Assembly: GCA_003427395.1 (NCBI GenBank)
Contig: BFEA01000141.1
Coordinates: 2,591,430-2,627,203, forward strand
DNA length: 35,774 nucleotides
DNA from: Chara braunii
Lineage: Eukaryota; Streptophyta; Charophyceae; Charales; Characeae
Direction: 5' to 3'
The first letter of the stretch is position 1; each line of letters begins with the position of its first letter. Made by a program: the position numbers and the translations under genes. The notes below the pieces were generated by a model. That model was not told the DNA's origin and searched no databases. It saw only the letters and a list, made by a program, of their open reading frames with translations. Shown piece after piece: positions 10,665 to 19,208 of this stretch.

Positions 10665-11015
10665 TCAGTCATCCACCTCCGATATCTCATAGACTTTGCT
10701 TTCTGCTTCACCTGTAATTCTGTAGGGACCGAGCCATCTGGGCTCCAATCGTTTAATCCACTGCGTCTCAAGGGAATTATCGAATAAGAGGACAACGTAA
10801 CCAACTTTCAGCTTCTCTTTTCTTATATATCTCTTCTTGTTCCATCTCTCTTGATCTGGCAATTTGCTGGTTGCCATTCTTTTTGCAGCATTTATTACTG
10901 TTTGATCAACCAATGATATCTGTCTCGTTCTAATCTGAAGAAACTATGAAATAGAATACTCTTTGTCACTCTCTTGACTTGACCATGTTTTGATTATACT
11001 CTCAATAGGCAGAGT
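10665..11015 (-). pseudogene. Ty3/gypsy integrase C-terminal segment (GPY/F-type)
   Basis: The minus frame reads LPIESIIKTW near 11000, then RTRQISLVDQTVINAAKRM, and ends with LKVGYVVLLFDNSLE and RRWLGPYRI-like sequence (actual EPRWLGPYRI). That is the usual C-terminal integrase pattern: a basic linker, then VGD-VLL, then GPY/F. One stop (TAG, about 10951) interrupts it. It continues the integrase at 12.9-13.8 kb across the inserted reverse transcriptase. The two pieces abut within the stretch between the TVKRTTG motif and the LPIE motif of this family. Confidence 0.8.
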
Positions 11016-11867
11016 AACATACTCAATACATACACAAAGAATGAAAATTCAATAAGAAGACGATGATGTGAGTTTTAACATCATAGCGCCATCACCTCCT
11101 CCCCACCTCTCCTTGATCCAACACCATCAAGGAACTCGACCCTTCTACTCATGCACCACTCAGATTGAGGATTTTTTTACCTACGTACTACCTTTTTTAA
11201 ATATGTTTCGACTTGACCTCACGCGGTTTCACCCGCCGAGGGCTATCGAAAAACACAATAAAATAAAATAAAATAAGCAAATACTACAGCCACATCTCCT
11301 AGTAACGCCTGCAGCCGCATGCCAGGCCGTAACTTACCTTTGCTCGTACTTTTTCTTACCTGGCTTTTTTCAAACTCCGCCCAGGTTCAGAATGGAAACC
11401 TGAAAGTCCTTCGAAAAATAAAATTTAGCGGCCAATGTTAAATGTCAGGCTTACCACTGGCTGAAGTAAGCTACCTTAACTTTACCTGTGCAACCGCGTT
11501 ACCATCTAGCTTATCGCTCATGCATGCTTCCCGAGATCCATCCATATTAATTCAGATCCACCATACCTGGCGGCGCCATTTCGCGGCGCGTCGGCAGGTG
11601 CCAAGGTAGTATCACGCGGACGTAACTTGACTTACCCTGATCAGAGATCAGATCAGCAGATCTCTGACCGGTGTCTCCACACTGCCTGCCCACACGAGTT
11701 TCCTTCACATATTTCTTGGATACGGTCCATATTCATTCAGGTGCATTTGTACCAGGCGGCGCCAATTGTACCGTGCACTGCTCGTCAGTGGTCGTAATTG
11801 TGGTACTTGTCTCATATGAGACAGGAATCGGATCAACCGATCCTCACCGGATCGTGGTCCCTGCTGC
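11016..11867 (-). other. 3' non-coding part of the inserted reverse transcriptase element
   Basis: Between the RT stop and the left junction with the integrase I see no coding pattern. Landmarks are AATAAAATAAAATAAAATAA near 11255, a 9-bp stem at 11641-11667 (TCAGAGATC/GATCTCTGA), and a pair of ~46-bp imperfect direct repeats at 11535-11580 and 11720-11766 that share TCCATATT-ATTCAG and GGCGGCGCCA. On the minus strand this would be the tail of the insertion. Confidence 0.5.
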
Positions 11868-12897
11868 CTAAAACGTTCTTCTCACTGAGCCAGTCCAGGT
11901 GAATTTCCCTATCTGTACCCAGAAGGGTTTCTTGGTGCGTCTACCCATCCATTTTAAACCAGCAAGAACCACTTTCCCTGGGTACCGCAACTTCCCCAGT
12001 TCCTCGACAAACGTGAGAATATTGAGAAAAATTATCCTTGCAGCATTCGAATTATTAGCAATCCTTAGTAGCGTATTTGCCATCGTAGCAAATTTGGCCG
12101 TAAGAGGCCTGAACGAACAAAAGTCCTTATACGTACGAAAACTCAAGGCGCCTTCACCCCATATTGTTCCGGCATTTTTAAACTTGTGGGCCATAAGGAT
12201 GATCGCAGGGGTCACAATCATCCTTGTTTCAAGAAAATCAATACACCCATTTCCTGTGTCTGTTCGTACCAGGACCAGCCCGTCAGGGTAGCACTCTGTT
12301 ATCCGGTCGATTCGCTCTGTTGCTCTGGCAAGGCTGCTTGGATCCCCATCCCGAAAGAAGGATACTATCAGAAGATCGTCAATGTATCCCTTCCTGGATC
12401 CCATCCACACCTAATGAGCTCACAAATTGAAACTTAGCTCTCATACACATAACACAGGGAAGAGGTGGGCTCGCCCTTCCACCCATCGGTATGCCCTTTT
12501 TTTGTCGCATAACCGACCCAGCAACCAAGAAGAAGGTATTTTCAGCTGGAATTCTGTCAATTTTACCAACTGCGTCAGTCGAACAGACTTCCACCCATCT
12601 TCACCTTGAGACTTCCTTAGAGTGGCAACCTTTTTCATCCATTCACCCTGATCCACCTAATACCCTGCTAATGAAACAGATCAAGAATCCATGTAACTGC
12701 CCGATTGATTTCTTCATGAGGCAGCTGTGTAAACATCTCCTTAATATCGTAAGTCCTTACAATGCAGTCGAGACCATCCTGTTTTCGATCATTAATTTTC
12801 TGGATTTCATCCTTCAATCCATCAATCGCATGCAGGTTAAAGTGTGGAACGTCAACTTTCCTGATCAGGGTGTTGAGGGTCGTGGATAGAAGCCCAC
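11868..12897 (-). pseudogene. 5'-truncated, frameshifted reverse transcriptase (Penelope-like), inserted in integrase
   Basis: Three minus frames together give RT motifs in the correct order: TYDIKEMFTQLPHEEI (motif A, about 12740), RQKKGIPMGGRASPPL (motif B, about 12490) and YIDDLLIVSFF (catalytic DD, about 12385), then DFLETRMIV. A long helical thumb-like tail (FRTYKDFCSFRPLTAKFAT and on to 11868) follows. Frame breaks fall near 12668 and 12400-12440. The D-IK-MF-LP and GIPMG signatures fit Penelope-like or related non-LTR RTs rather than the Ty3 RT at 28 kb. I see no GIY-YIG or other endonuclease. The N-terminus is missing: the sequence switches from integrase to RT at about 12897. Confidence 0.7.
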
Positions 12898-13780
12898 CAG
12901 TAGTCCTCTTGACAGTAATGTTGTCAGCATAAACTGCAACTCTCAATACTTTCGGCCAATTATTGAGGTTCTCTTCACACCATTTGGCCAAAATGAATCT
13001 TTCAGCGTTTTGTGACCTCTTTCGACATGTGCATTTGCTTGAGGATTATAAGTAGTCACATACCGAATTCTAACACCTAGTCTGAGAGTGGTTCTTCTTA
13101 CAATCTCATTTTTGAATTCAGATCCTCTGTCTGAGACAAACTCTCTGATAAAGGGATACCTGAGATAGACTTCCTCTATCCAGTCAGCCACTTGCTCGGT
13201 TGTCTTCCTCTTCAGAGTTTTTGCCTCAACATACTCGGAAAAATTGTCTCTCATGTTCAATATGTATCTCATCCCTCCTTTGCCCAATGGCATGGTGATG
13301 AGATATAAATGGACTAGACTCCCTAGCTCTACCAGAATAGTAGGAAACAAAGGCTCAATCATCCTTGTTGTAGACCTCTTTTGACATAACACACATGACT
13401 TACGGAATCTGTAAATCATGTTTCTCATGTCAGGCCAGAAGTAAAGTTGTATTGTCTTACAGTAGGTTGCTTCAGCAGCTCTATGGCCACCAACAACCCC
13501 CTCGTGTAGAGCAACAATTATTTCCAATTGTCTTTATTTCCCACAGACCACTCTTAATGGAGGCAATCCTCCCTTGTTGTCCACGAAGAGGTGGTCTCTC
13601 TTTAGCCTCAACTTCTTCCTTGAATTTTTGCAGTAGTATTCCTTTAACTGTTCTTTTTCCATCTTCTTTCCAATTTCTTGATAAATTTCATCATATTCTT
13701 CAAAGATGATACCCCTTCCTCCTTCTTCTCACCGTCTTCTTCATTCTTTGAACCAGAACTCTCTCCCAATTCATGTGCAG
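12898..13780 (-). pseudogene. Ty3/gypsy integrase, zinc-binding and core domains
   Basis: The main minus frame (13527-12943) carries an H-x6-H-x29-C-x2-C zinc module (H8, H15, C45, C48) and a catalytic core with SDRGSEF (D133) and AHVERGH (E169), 35 residues apart as in D,D-35-E integrases. The first catalytic Asp, expected in an HLDL context, is Tyr here (HLYL, residue 75). Upstream, the same gene continues through DHLFVDNKGGLPPLRVVCGK, which ends in a TAA at about 13538, and back to an acidic stretch near 13780 after a frame change. Downstream it shifts frame (about 12990) and reads ENLNNWPKVLRVAVYADNIT before the RT insertion. Non-functional. Confidence 0.85.
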
Positions 13781-13835
13781 CCACAACCGCGCCTCACTGT
13801 CTCAGGCTTGGGCTTAGCCCTACAGGTTACGGCGT

Positions 13836-14040
13836 TGGACCTCAGCCGATCTCAGAGCGGGCACCGACCGCAAACCCGAATGGAACTGGGCAAAACAAAA
13901 TCGAATAATAAATAAAATTAAGGAGGACTGACGGGGGGAAGACGGGACTTATTGATACCTTCCTAGTCCTACCAAACGGGCCCGTGACCGAGCTCCCTCG
14001 CAAAACTAAGGGGGATAGCTCCGCGGGGCCCTCAACCCTA
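13836..14040 (+). repeat. ~224-bp repeat family, copy B
   Basis: Same orientation and landmarks as copies A and C. It lacks the first ~35 bases seen in A and C: its left end begins at CCTCAGCCGATCTCAG, joined to unrelated sequence. It extends to GGGCCCTCAACCC and then runs directly into copy C. The unit offset between B and C is 224 bp. Confidence 0.85.
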
Positions 14041-14220
14041 CCCTCTGAGGCCGGCTCTTGACACCTCAACCGATCTCAGAGCGGGCACCGGCCGCAAACC
14101 CGGATGGAACTGGGCAAAACGAAATCGAATAATAAATAGAATTAAGGAGGACTGACGGGGGGAAGACGGGACTTATTGATACCTCCCTGGTCCTACCAGG
14201 CGGGCCCGTGACCGAGCTCC
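14041..14220 (+). repeat. ~224-bp repeat family, copy C (truncated)
   Basis: It starts with CCCTCTGAGGCCGGCTCTTG as in copy A and stops abruptly at GTGACCGAGCTCC (14220). There the minus-strand module M5 begins. The two tandem copies therefore bridge the minus-strand integrase and the module array, where gag and the front of pol should be. Confidence 0.85.
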
Positions 14221-14221
14221 A

Positions 14222-14420
14222 TGAACAGTGTCAGGAGAGGTAGAGCTCGGGATGAATATAGTCAGGGATCTCAAACTGGTGTTCAAAAGTATTTACGAGT
14301 AGGGACTTTATCATCACTATGAAATCACTCTCCCTTGCGTTACCTACTACACAAGTCTCGTATCTCAGGATTACAAAGGGATTATTAGACCTAATTACTT
14401 CATAAAGTCTACCTCTTACA
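14222..14420 (-). pseudogene. Module M5 of minus-strand array, truncated
   Basis: The minus frame (ending at the stop near 14231) reads GRLYEVIRSNNPFVILRYET, then DFIVMIKSLLVNTFEHQFEI, ending PELYLS. It matches the beginning of the other modules (…AVIPYEIARYEAL then YVLTCSFIDLDEFDIGI in M4). Only this first part is present; the rest is cut off by copy C of the ~224-bp repeat. Function unknown. Confidence 0.55.
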
Positions 14421-14836
14421 ACAATTATCCTTGCTGTTGAGAGTATTCTTCTTGAACCCTTTTCACCTTTCATACAAAATCTATCATGACTGGCCAATTA
14501 TTTCTTGAAAACATAAGTCCTTCAACAGGTGGAGACGATATTCCAGTAAAAGGTCTAACATAAGTACTCCAAGAGAAACTCTCTCCTGCTCGTTCAAGCC
14601 TTTTTTTTGCATCATGCACAACATCTGATGCTCGTTGCCAACATTGACTGCTTCTACACTCTTCAAACCTATGTCGTGACACGTAGATCCCAATATCAAA
14701 CTCATCAAGGTCAATAAAAGAACAGGTAAGAACATACATACCATCATGTTTTCATCCCAGATTCTTTAGTGCCTCATACCTCGCGATTTCGTAGGGAATC
14801 ACCGCTCTCCTTGTTATAGAATTAAGGGGATTAAGC
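14421..14836 (-). pseudogene. Module M4 of minus-strand array
   Basis: It begins with SITRRAVIPYEIARYEALKN, hits a TGA after NLG, continues with YVLTCSFIDLDEFDIGIYVS, then CWQRASDVVHDAKKRLERAG and SPPVEGLMFSRNNWPVMIDF. It then shifts frame to MKGEKGSRRILSTARIIVV. The order (hydrophobic strand, V-x-K/R-K/R, helix with LER, PP-x-NNW-VI) is shared with M1-M3. Not a family I can name. It lies directly between M3 and M5 with no spacer. Confidence 0.6.
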
Positions 14837-15310
14837 AGTTTATCAGGATCTTCCTTACTCAGCTTCCTATATCCACTTCCCGACCTAATCCAAGGTTTCA
14901 CTTTTGAAGGTACGTATGATCGGTTCATTTGTGCCTTTGGTCTCTTCTCACTTTTAAGTGCAAACTCAATCACAGCAGACCAATTGTTTCTTGACAAAAC
15001 ATCAGGTAAAGGAGGAGCTGGGAATCCCTCAGACTGCAAGCCGAATAGATCCAATGAAACACTTATTTTCTCTCTCGAGTCTCTCTTTCTCTTTCAATAC
15101 AACTTCTTCAGCAAATCCGCAACATCTCCAATACACAGCATCAACACTCCTTTTTTTGGGAACACAAATTCTTACATCATATGTGTCCAGATTTGTAAAG
15201 TAAAATGTCAAGACATAGAATTGTTCCTGCTCTCATCCACTCTCGACCATCTCATATTTGACAATTTTGTATGAGAACACTTCTCTCTTACTTAAAGCAT
15301 CCAATGATCT
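14837..15310 (-). pseudogene. Module M3 of minus-strand array
   Basis: Starts with RSLDALSKREVFSYKIVKYE, meets a TGA, then reads FYVLTFYFTNLDTYDVRICV, PKKRS, YWRCCGFAEEVVLKEKERLE, and after a frame change PAPPLPDVLSRNNWSAVIEF and a basic, disordered-looking section (SYVPSKVKPWIRSGSGYRKL). It is the longest and best preserved of the array at about 158 codons. One stop and one frameshift make it non-functional. It may be one repeat of a longer protein rather than a gene of its own. Confidence 0.6.
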
Positions 15311-15811
15311 GTGAGGAGACACTCGACCTTTTCCTTGCTCGAACTTGAACCTCTGCCAAATTTCAGTCTTCTCTATCTTATTTCCTCTGCTGAAGTTTCT
15401 CTTGTTCTCATGACAACCTTCTCATTTCTTCCATCTCAGTACCATGTTAATTATTGGCAACCAATTACTTCCGTTACAATAACTCTCAGGAATAGGAGTT
15501 GGAATTGTCTCATAGGTTACAGGCATTAACCCCCATTCCACTTTTTTCTTTCGTTTGATTAGATTTGCCTTTTCGTCGTAGATAGACTGAACAACAATAT
15601 CCCATGACCAGTTAAAGCCCTCGCCATCATTGCAGCCTCCCTTCTTGACGCCGGGACGAATATCATAAATATCTCCCTCCAAGAAGTGAGTCATTACACC
15701 ACAGATGGTCGAACTGCCAGAGTGGTAAACCTAACAATGCTCATACTGATAGCGAAATGCCCCTTTAATAGTAAATCTTGAGAGTTTTTTCAGTGAATCA
15801 GCAGTTAACAT
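15311..15811 (-). pseudogene. Module M2 of minus-strand array
   Basis: An ATG at 15811 opens LKKLSRFTIKGAFRYQYEHC, followed by TAG, then MTHFLEGDIYDIRPGVKKGG, WSWDIVVQSIYDEKANLIKR, PIPESYCNGSNWLPIINMVL and, after a frame change, NKIEKTEIWQRFKFEQGKGR. The GAFRYQY start and GVKKG match M1's AIQYQY and YVKKG. As the first module after the primer-binding-like site and leader, it may mark the beginning of the element's first ORF. Confidence 0.6.
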
Positions 15812-16137
15812 TCTTGATGGAATCTCTTACCCTCTGACTCGTTCTCTTCTTTCTCAGTTTTTCACGGACATCAAGGGTTCATAAGGCATACCTGTGATCA
15901 AGCCTGATCTTCTTCAATGAATAACGCCAGTCTCCTTCTCCGGTCCAGTGTGGTACCTCACACACGAGGAGATAAGACCCAGTTAGCGACTGGAAACTTC
16001 CAATAAAATAATGACTCACTCAAGATGTCAAAGTCAATCTGAAAATTTTGACATTGTCAACAGTTCTCATGTCCTAATCAAAGTTCAAAGTTGTTATTGA
16101 CCCAGGCTCGTTCCAGACATGAAAAATGTTCATGTCC
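15812..16137 (-). other. Leader between primer-binding-like site and module M2
   Basis: Mostly non-coding. It contains an inverted repeat, GACATGAA/TTCATGTC, near 16117-16137. A minus frame around 15870-15960 reads EVPHWTGEGDWRYSLKKIRL and, after a TGA, VREKLRKKRTSQRVRDSIKN. It may be coding sequence of the same element lying before M2, or a small upstream frame. Confidence 0.35.
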
Positions 16138-16155
16138 TCGGCAACGGCACCATTT
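16138..16155 (-). promoter_or_regulatory. Putative retrotransposon primer-binding site (tRNA-Arg type)
   Basis: On the minus strand the sequence is TGGTGCCGTTGCCGAGGA. It starts with TGG, as expected opposite a tRNA CCA end. It is close to the TGGCGCCGTTGCCG-type site I know from plant Ogre/Tat elements, attributed to tRNA-Arg. It is preceded on the minus strand by GCGGCA then AAAA, so an LTR could end in CA at about 16160. Confidence 0.5.
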
Positions 16156-16159
16156 TTGC

Positions 16160-16631
16160 CGCACTTTTTCTAGTCGGGTCACTTTGGGCGACCAGAAAGT
16201 CAACAGGCTGTCACTCAGGATGTAGATGTTGATGTTTGCAATAAATAAAGCAAATCCCTTCCTGTTGCGTGCGTTCGGCTTCGAGTGAGACCCTTCAATT
16301 GAGGTCTTCGCCGGTCCCCGGTCTTAGGAATCTTTTATTTTGATTCGGAACAGCAAAGAATCATGCAAATAATAATCACAAAATTCTGATATGTCATGCA
16401 TGCATCAATTTTGCCAACTTTCTAGTTTTGAGAACTGTGGCAGGATCATCAGAGAATGCAATCATCAGGTAGAGGCAATGCAAAAGAAGCAAGACTGACT
16501 GACTCGGTCAAAGAAAAGATAAATGAGGGAAGAATGAGAATTCAAAATAATCTCAGAGAGTACACATCAGGAGAGTGGCCAGCACTAACAAGGAGTCCTC
16601 ACTCATCCCTCTAGGTCATACACTCGATTTC
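16160..16631 (-). repeat. Candidate 5' LTR of the minus-strand element (unpaired)
   Basis: This stretch lies between module M1 and the primer-binding-like site, contains no coding pattern, and on the minus strand ends in GCGGCA just before the site. Its other end is not fixed. I found no second copy in 8.5-10.6 kb, so LTR identity rests only on position. If correct, the element inserted into or next to an older relative carrying M1. Confidence 0.3.
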
Positions 16632-17240
16632 TCATTTTGTTGTGCGTTTCCTGTGCATCGAGCCACATCCCTGTATTCTCTGAGGTTGTGGCCTCTTGAT
16701 GTAGAGCCACCTGAACCCTGCGAGCTCCGAGCATTTCCAATCGAGTCCCATGACACGAAAGTCAACCATAGCATAAAACTCTTCCCATGGAGTAGGAAGA
16801 TATGGCGGAGAGAAAATCCCTCGTCTGAGATGTTGGAACTCTGATGGTTCGATCACCGCCTCATAATCAATCATTGCAGGCGAAATGTACCTCTTGGCTA
16901 GATCCACCAGTTCACCCCACTTAGAACCATCCGTAAGAGTGAAGGGGACTGGAGGCTTAGGATAATCAGTGTACAGCTTGGGTCCGAAGCTACGGATCAA
17001 CTTTGTCCCACTCTCATCAAGCTCTCTTTCTCTCTCCTCAAGGTACCTGGCAGCTGTGATCCAGACTGAATCGAAGTGCTCATGAACTTCTTTGCCCTTC
17101 TTCACGTAGGGTATCGGATAGCCCCGCCTGAAGCTGGTGAGGACAACAAAGATTGACAGACCCCTTTGACTGAAGCCAATGGCATTGATGTATTGATACT
17201 GGATAGCATCCTTGAGTGCTATGATGTTGAGACTGGCCAA
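16632..17240 (-). pseudogene. Module M1, open 202-codon copy of the array module
   Basis: The ATG at 17240 opens a frame uninterrupted to 16632. It has LKDAIQYQYINAIGFSQRG, VLTSFRRGYP, PYVKKGKEVHEHF, a charged helix ITAARYLEERERELDESG, then PPVPFTLTDGSKWGELVDLA, and a second part with PSEFQHLRRGIFSPPYLP and PWEEFYAMVDFRVMGLDW. The last ~30 residues (RPQPQRIQGCGSMHRKRTTK) look like random read-out past a junction. It is the only module here without internal stops but is probably cut at its 3' end. It lies upstream of the primer-binding-like site, so it may belong to a different copy of the family. Confidence 0.5.
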
Positions 17241-18001
17241 AACAGACCCATTGACTGGAAATTACTGCATCGTACTCATGTGCTGGAGTGGGTACTAAAA
17301 CTGATTGGCTCTGACTGGAAGGTTCGAGTGACCCGGATGGCTGAATGTTGATTGACCAATGATTGAATTCTGATTGAACATTGAGTGAATACCGATTTAA
17401 TACTGATTGGATCTGTGTCCAGCTATGCTATTGTGTGGCTTCTGAAAATCAAGAGGGGAGACTAGGTGCGTTCTGACTTTCACCATCGTGGTTGAGCATC
17501 AGTCTCGTTTTACACATTTGGTGGGCATGCTACTGCTCAGGTTAATCGAGCTGTCGTCGTAAGCATGTTACATTGGTGTTCGCCTCCTTTCCGCTGCCAG
17601 GGAAGCCACGTTCTTCCTACTCGTCATTATGCTCTTGATCTTGGTCGCCATCGCTGCCCGTATCAACCATCAGCGTGATCGCTCTCCGTACATAATTATT
17701 GGAAGTTGCCGCCAAGCAATAGCGTTCCCTTTCTTCGATCTTCGATGGTCTTCGTCTTCAAAGTAGTGTTGCCCCTCTCAATGTAGTCACCGTTGTCAGC
17801 AACACATCATTACTAAGACTTAAATGAACGTGGCCGAAAGACGAAGCCAGGTGCAATAAGGAGAGGACAAGTGTGACAGGAGTAGAGAGGAAGAGGCGAG
17901 GAGAACAAGATGCGTAAAGACAATGGTAGACAAGAAGAAACGAGTGAGGAACTTTCTCGTGCTTTGGCAGAAGATTCACTCTCGTTTGCACGTCTGGTGA
18001 C
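17241..18001. other. No supportable gene; short TGATTG repeats
   Basis: Between 17290 and 17410 the heptamer-like phrase TGATTGA/TGATTGG recurs about six times at irregular spacing. The rest has only short frames. A plus frame ending at the TGA near 18007 reads QEETSEELSRALAEDSLSFA over its last ~40 codons and could be a fragment, but there is nothing to identify it. Confidence 0.35.
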
Positions 18002-18213
18002 TCGCTGAGTTCACTTTAGTTATTGCTTGCGCAGAGCTCGATCCGATTGTGGTGACCACACTCTTGTTCGACGAGCACCATCATAATAGGGGTGGTTGCT
18101 TTCGTCCGAGAGGAGTGGTCCTCGCTTATCATACGAGGTCGTTTTGGCTAAACACTCGGATTCCCTGCAAGAATGTATGTTCCAATGTGGTAGCGCCAGA
18201 TTCATTTTCATTT
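18002..18213 (+). CDS. ATG-less open frame, unknown
   Basis: The frame is open for about 70 codons from a TGA at 17999 to the stop at 18211. It gives LVIACAELDPIVVTTLLFDE, then HHHNRGGCFRPRGVVLAYHT. The opposite strand (18020-18211, minus) is equally open with a hydrophilic protein, so direction is undecided. No family recognised; low weight. Confidence 0.15.
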
Positions 18214-18941
18214 TGATAATTGAGGAATGAGTAACGAGAAGGCTCGCAAAGTTTAAGAGAGAAAGCTAACGAGTCGGAGATCGGGCACTTCTATTTCGGA
18301 GAGTTGAGTGGACTCAAGACTGGGTCTGGGTCGAAAGTGCAGAGAGAAAGACGGAGGGAAGGAGAGAGAGAAGGCACGTACCTGGTTAAAGGCGGTGGCC
18401 TGTATAGTCGACATTTGCATATGTGGAATACTGGTGAAGTTCCTCTGCCCGTTCACGTGGAAGATCAAGCCAAGGAGTTCAGCGCGCATGCAGTTTTGGT
18501 AGGCGCTTGGCAAGATGGCGGAAAGTGTCTGAGTAGTTGGGATGCCATGAGGATGCACTATTCCACCAAAAGCGATCTGCTACGATGGGTTCGAGTTTGA
18601 GCCTTCCTGTTGGAGCTGAGAGTTCTCAGTAGTTGAGTCCTTTCGAAGTTCTCCTCGAGACGGTTGGAGTCTGCTGAGGGGCAGAAGTATCGTCTGCCTA
18701 TCACGATTTATTGAGGCTTGGATGTGAAAGCGCGTCTGTTCAGGGCGACAGCTGCTGCAGGCTCAGTACCTGCATATATTTCGAGTGTTACAACAGACGT
18801 CGGCAGGTTGGTCCGTCACAGACAATTAGGAGGAACTAGAGTGTTTGCAAATTATAAAATTTTAGAGTATTTTCAAAAAAGAAATTTAGTCCACTTGTCC
18901 GACCGAGCCAAAAAGAAATAAAAAAATTAATGAGTCGGTGA
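18214..18941. other. No recognisable gene
   Basis: Purine-rich tracts (18345-18375) and short frames only; the frames at 18304-18600 and 18718-18921 show no motif. The last bases before 18942 (ATGAGTCGGTGA) form a small stem with the start of the foldback element. Confidence 0.4.
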
Positions 18942-19208
18942 AACTCCGACGAAACAGTTTGTCACAGCCCCTCGTTTGTTGTCCTCTTCTCCCTCTCTGC
19001 CTACGGTTTACCGGGCAGTTCTATTTGATGATATATATATATCGTCAAATAGAACTGCCCGGTAAACCGTAGGCAGAGAGGGAGAAGAGGACAACAAATG
19101 AGGGGCTGTGTATATATATCGTCAAATAGAACTGCCCGGTAAACCGTAGGCAGAGAGGGAGAAGAGGACAACAAACGAGGGGCTGTGACAAACTGTTTCG
19201 TCGGAGTT
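18942..19208. mobile_element. Foldback/MITE-like element with 89-bp arms and an extra internal arm
   Basis: Left arm 18942-19030 and right arm 19120-19208 are each 89 bases and are reverse complements with about one mismatch. Between them lie a TATATA centre (19031-19042), a shorter right-type arm (19043-19110, one difference, lacking the outer ~21 bases) and another TATATA tract. The left arm can pair with either right-type arm. No transposase frame is present. I see no clear target-site duplication: the right flank is an AT run and the left flank is GTCGGTGA. Confidence 0.85.

Larger units (their letters stand above)
10665..16160 (-). mobile_element. Degraded Ty3/gypsy retrotransposon, minus strand, with nested insertions
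   Basis: Reading right to left: a primer-binding-like site at about 16.14-16.16 kb, a leader, decayed tandem modules (15.81-14.22 kb), two ~224-bp repeats (14.22-13.84 kb), the integrase N-terminal and core domains (13.78-12.90 kb), an inserted foreign reverse transcriptase (12.90-11.02 kb), then the integrase C-terminal end (11.01-10.66 kb). Gag, protease, RT and RNase H are missing, evidently lost or replaced where the ~224-bp repeats now sit. All remaining coding parts have stops or frame breaks. The element is related to, but clearly distinct from, the plus-strand element at 20.5-32.4 kb. Confidence 0.75.
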
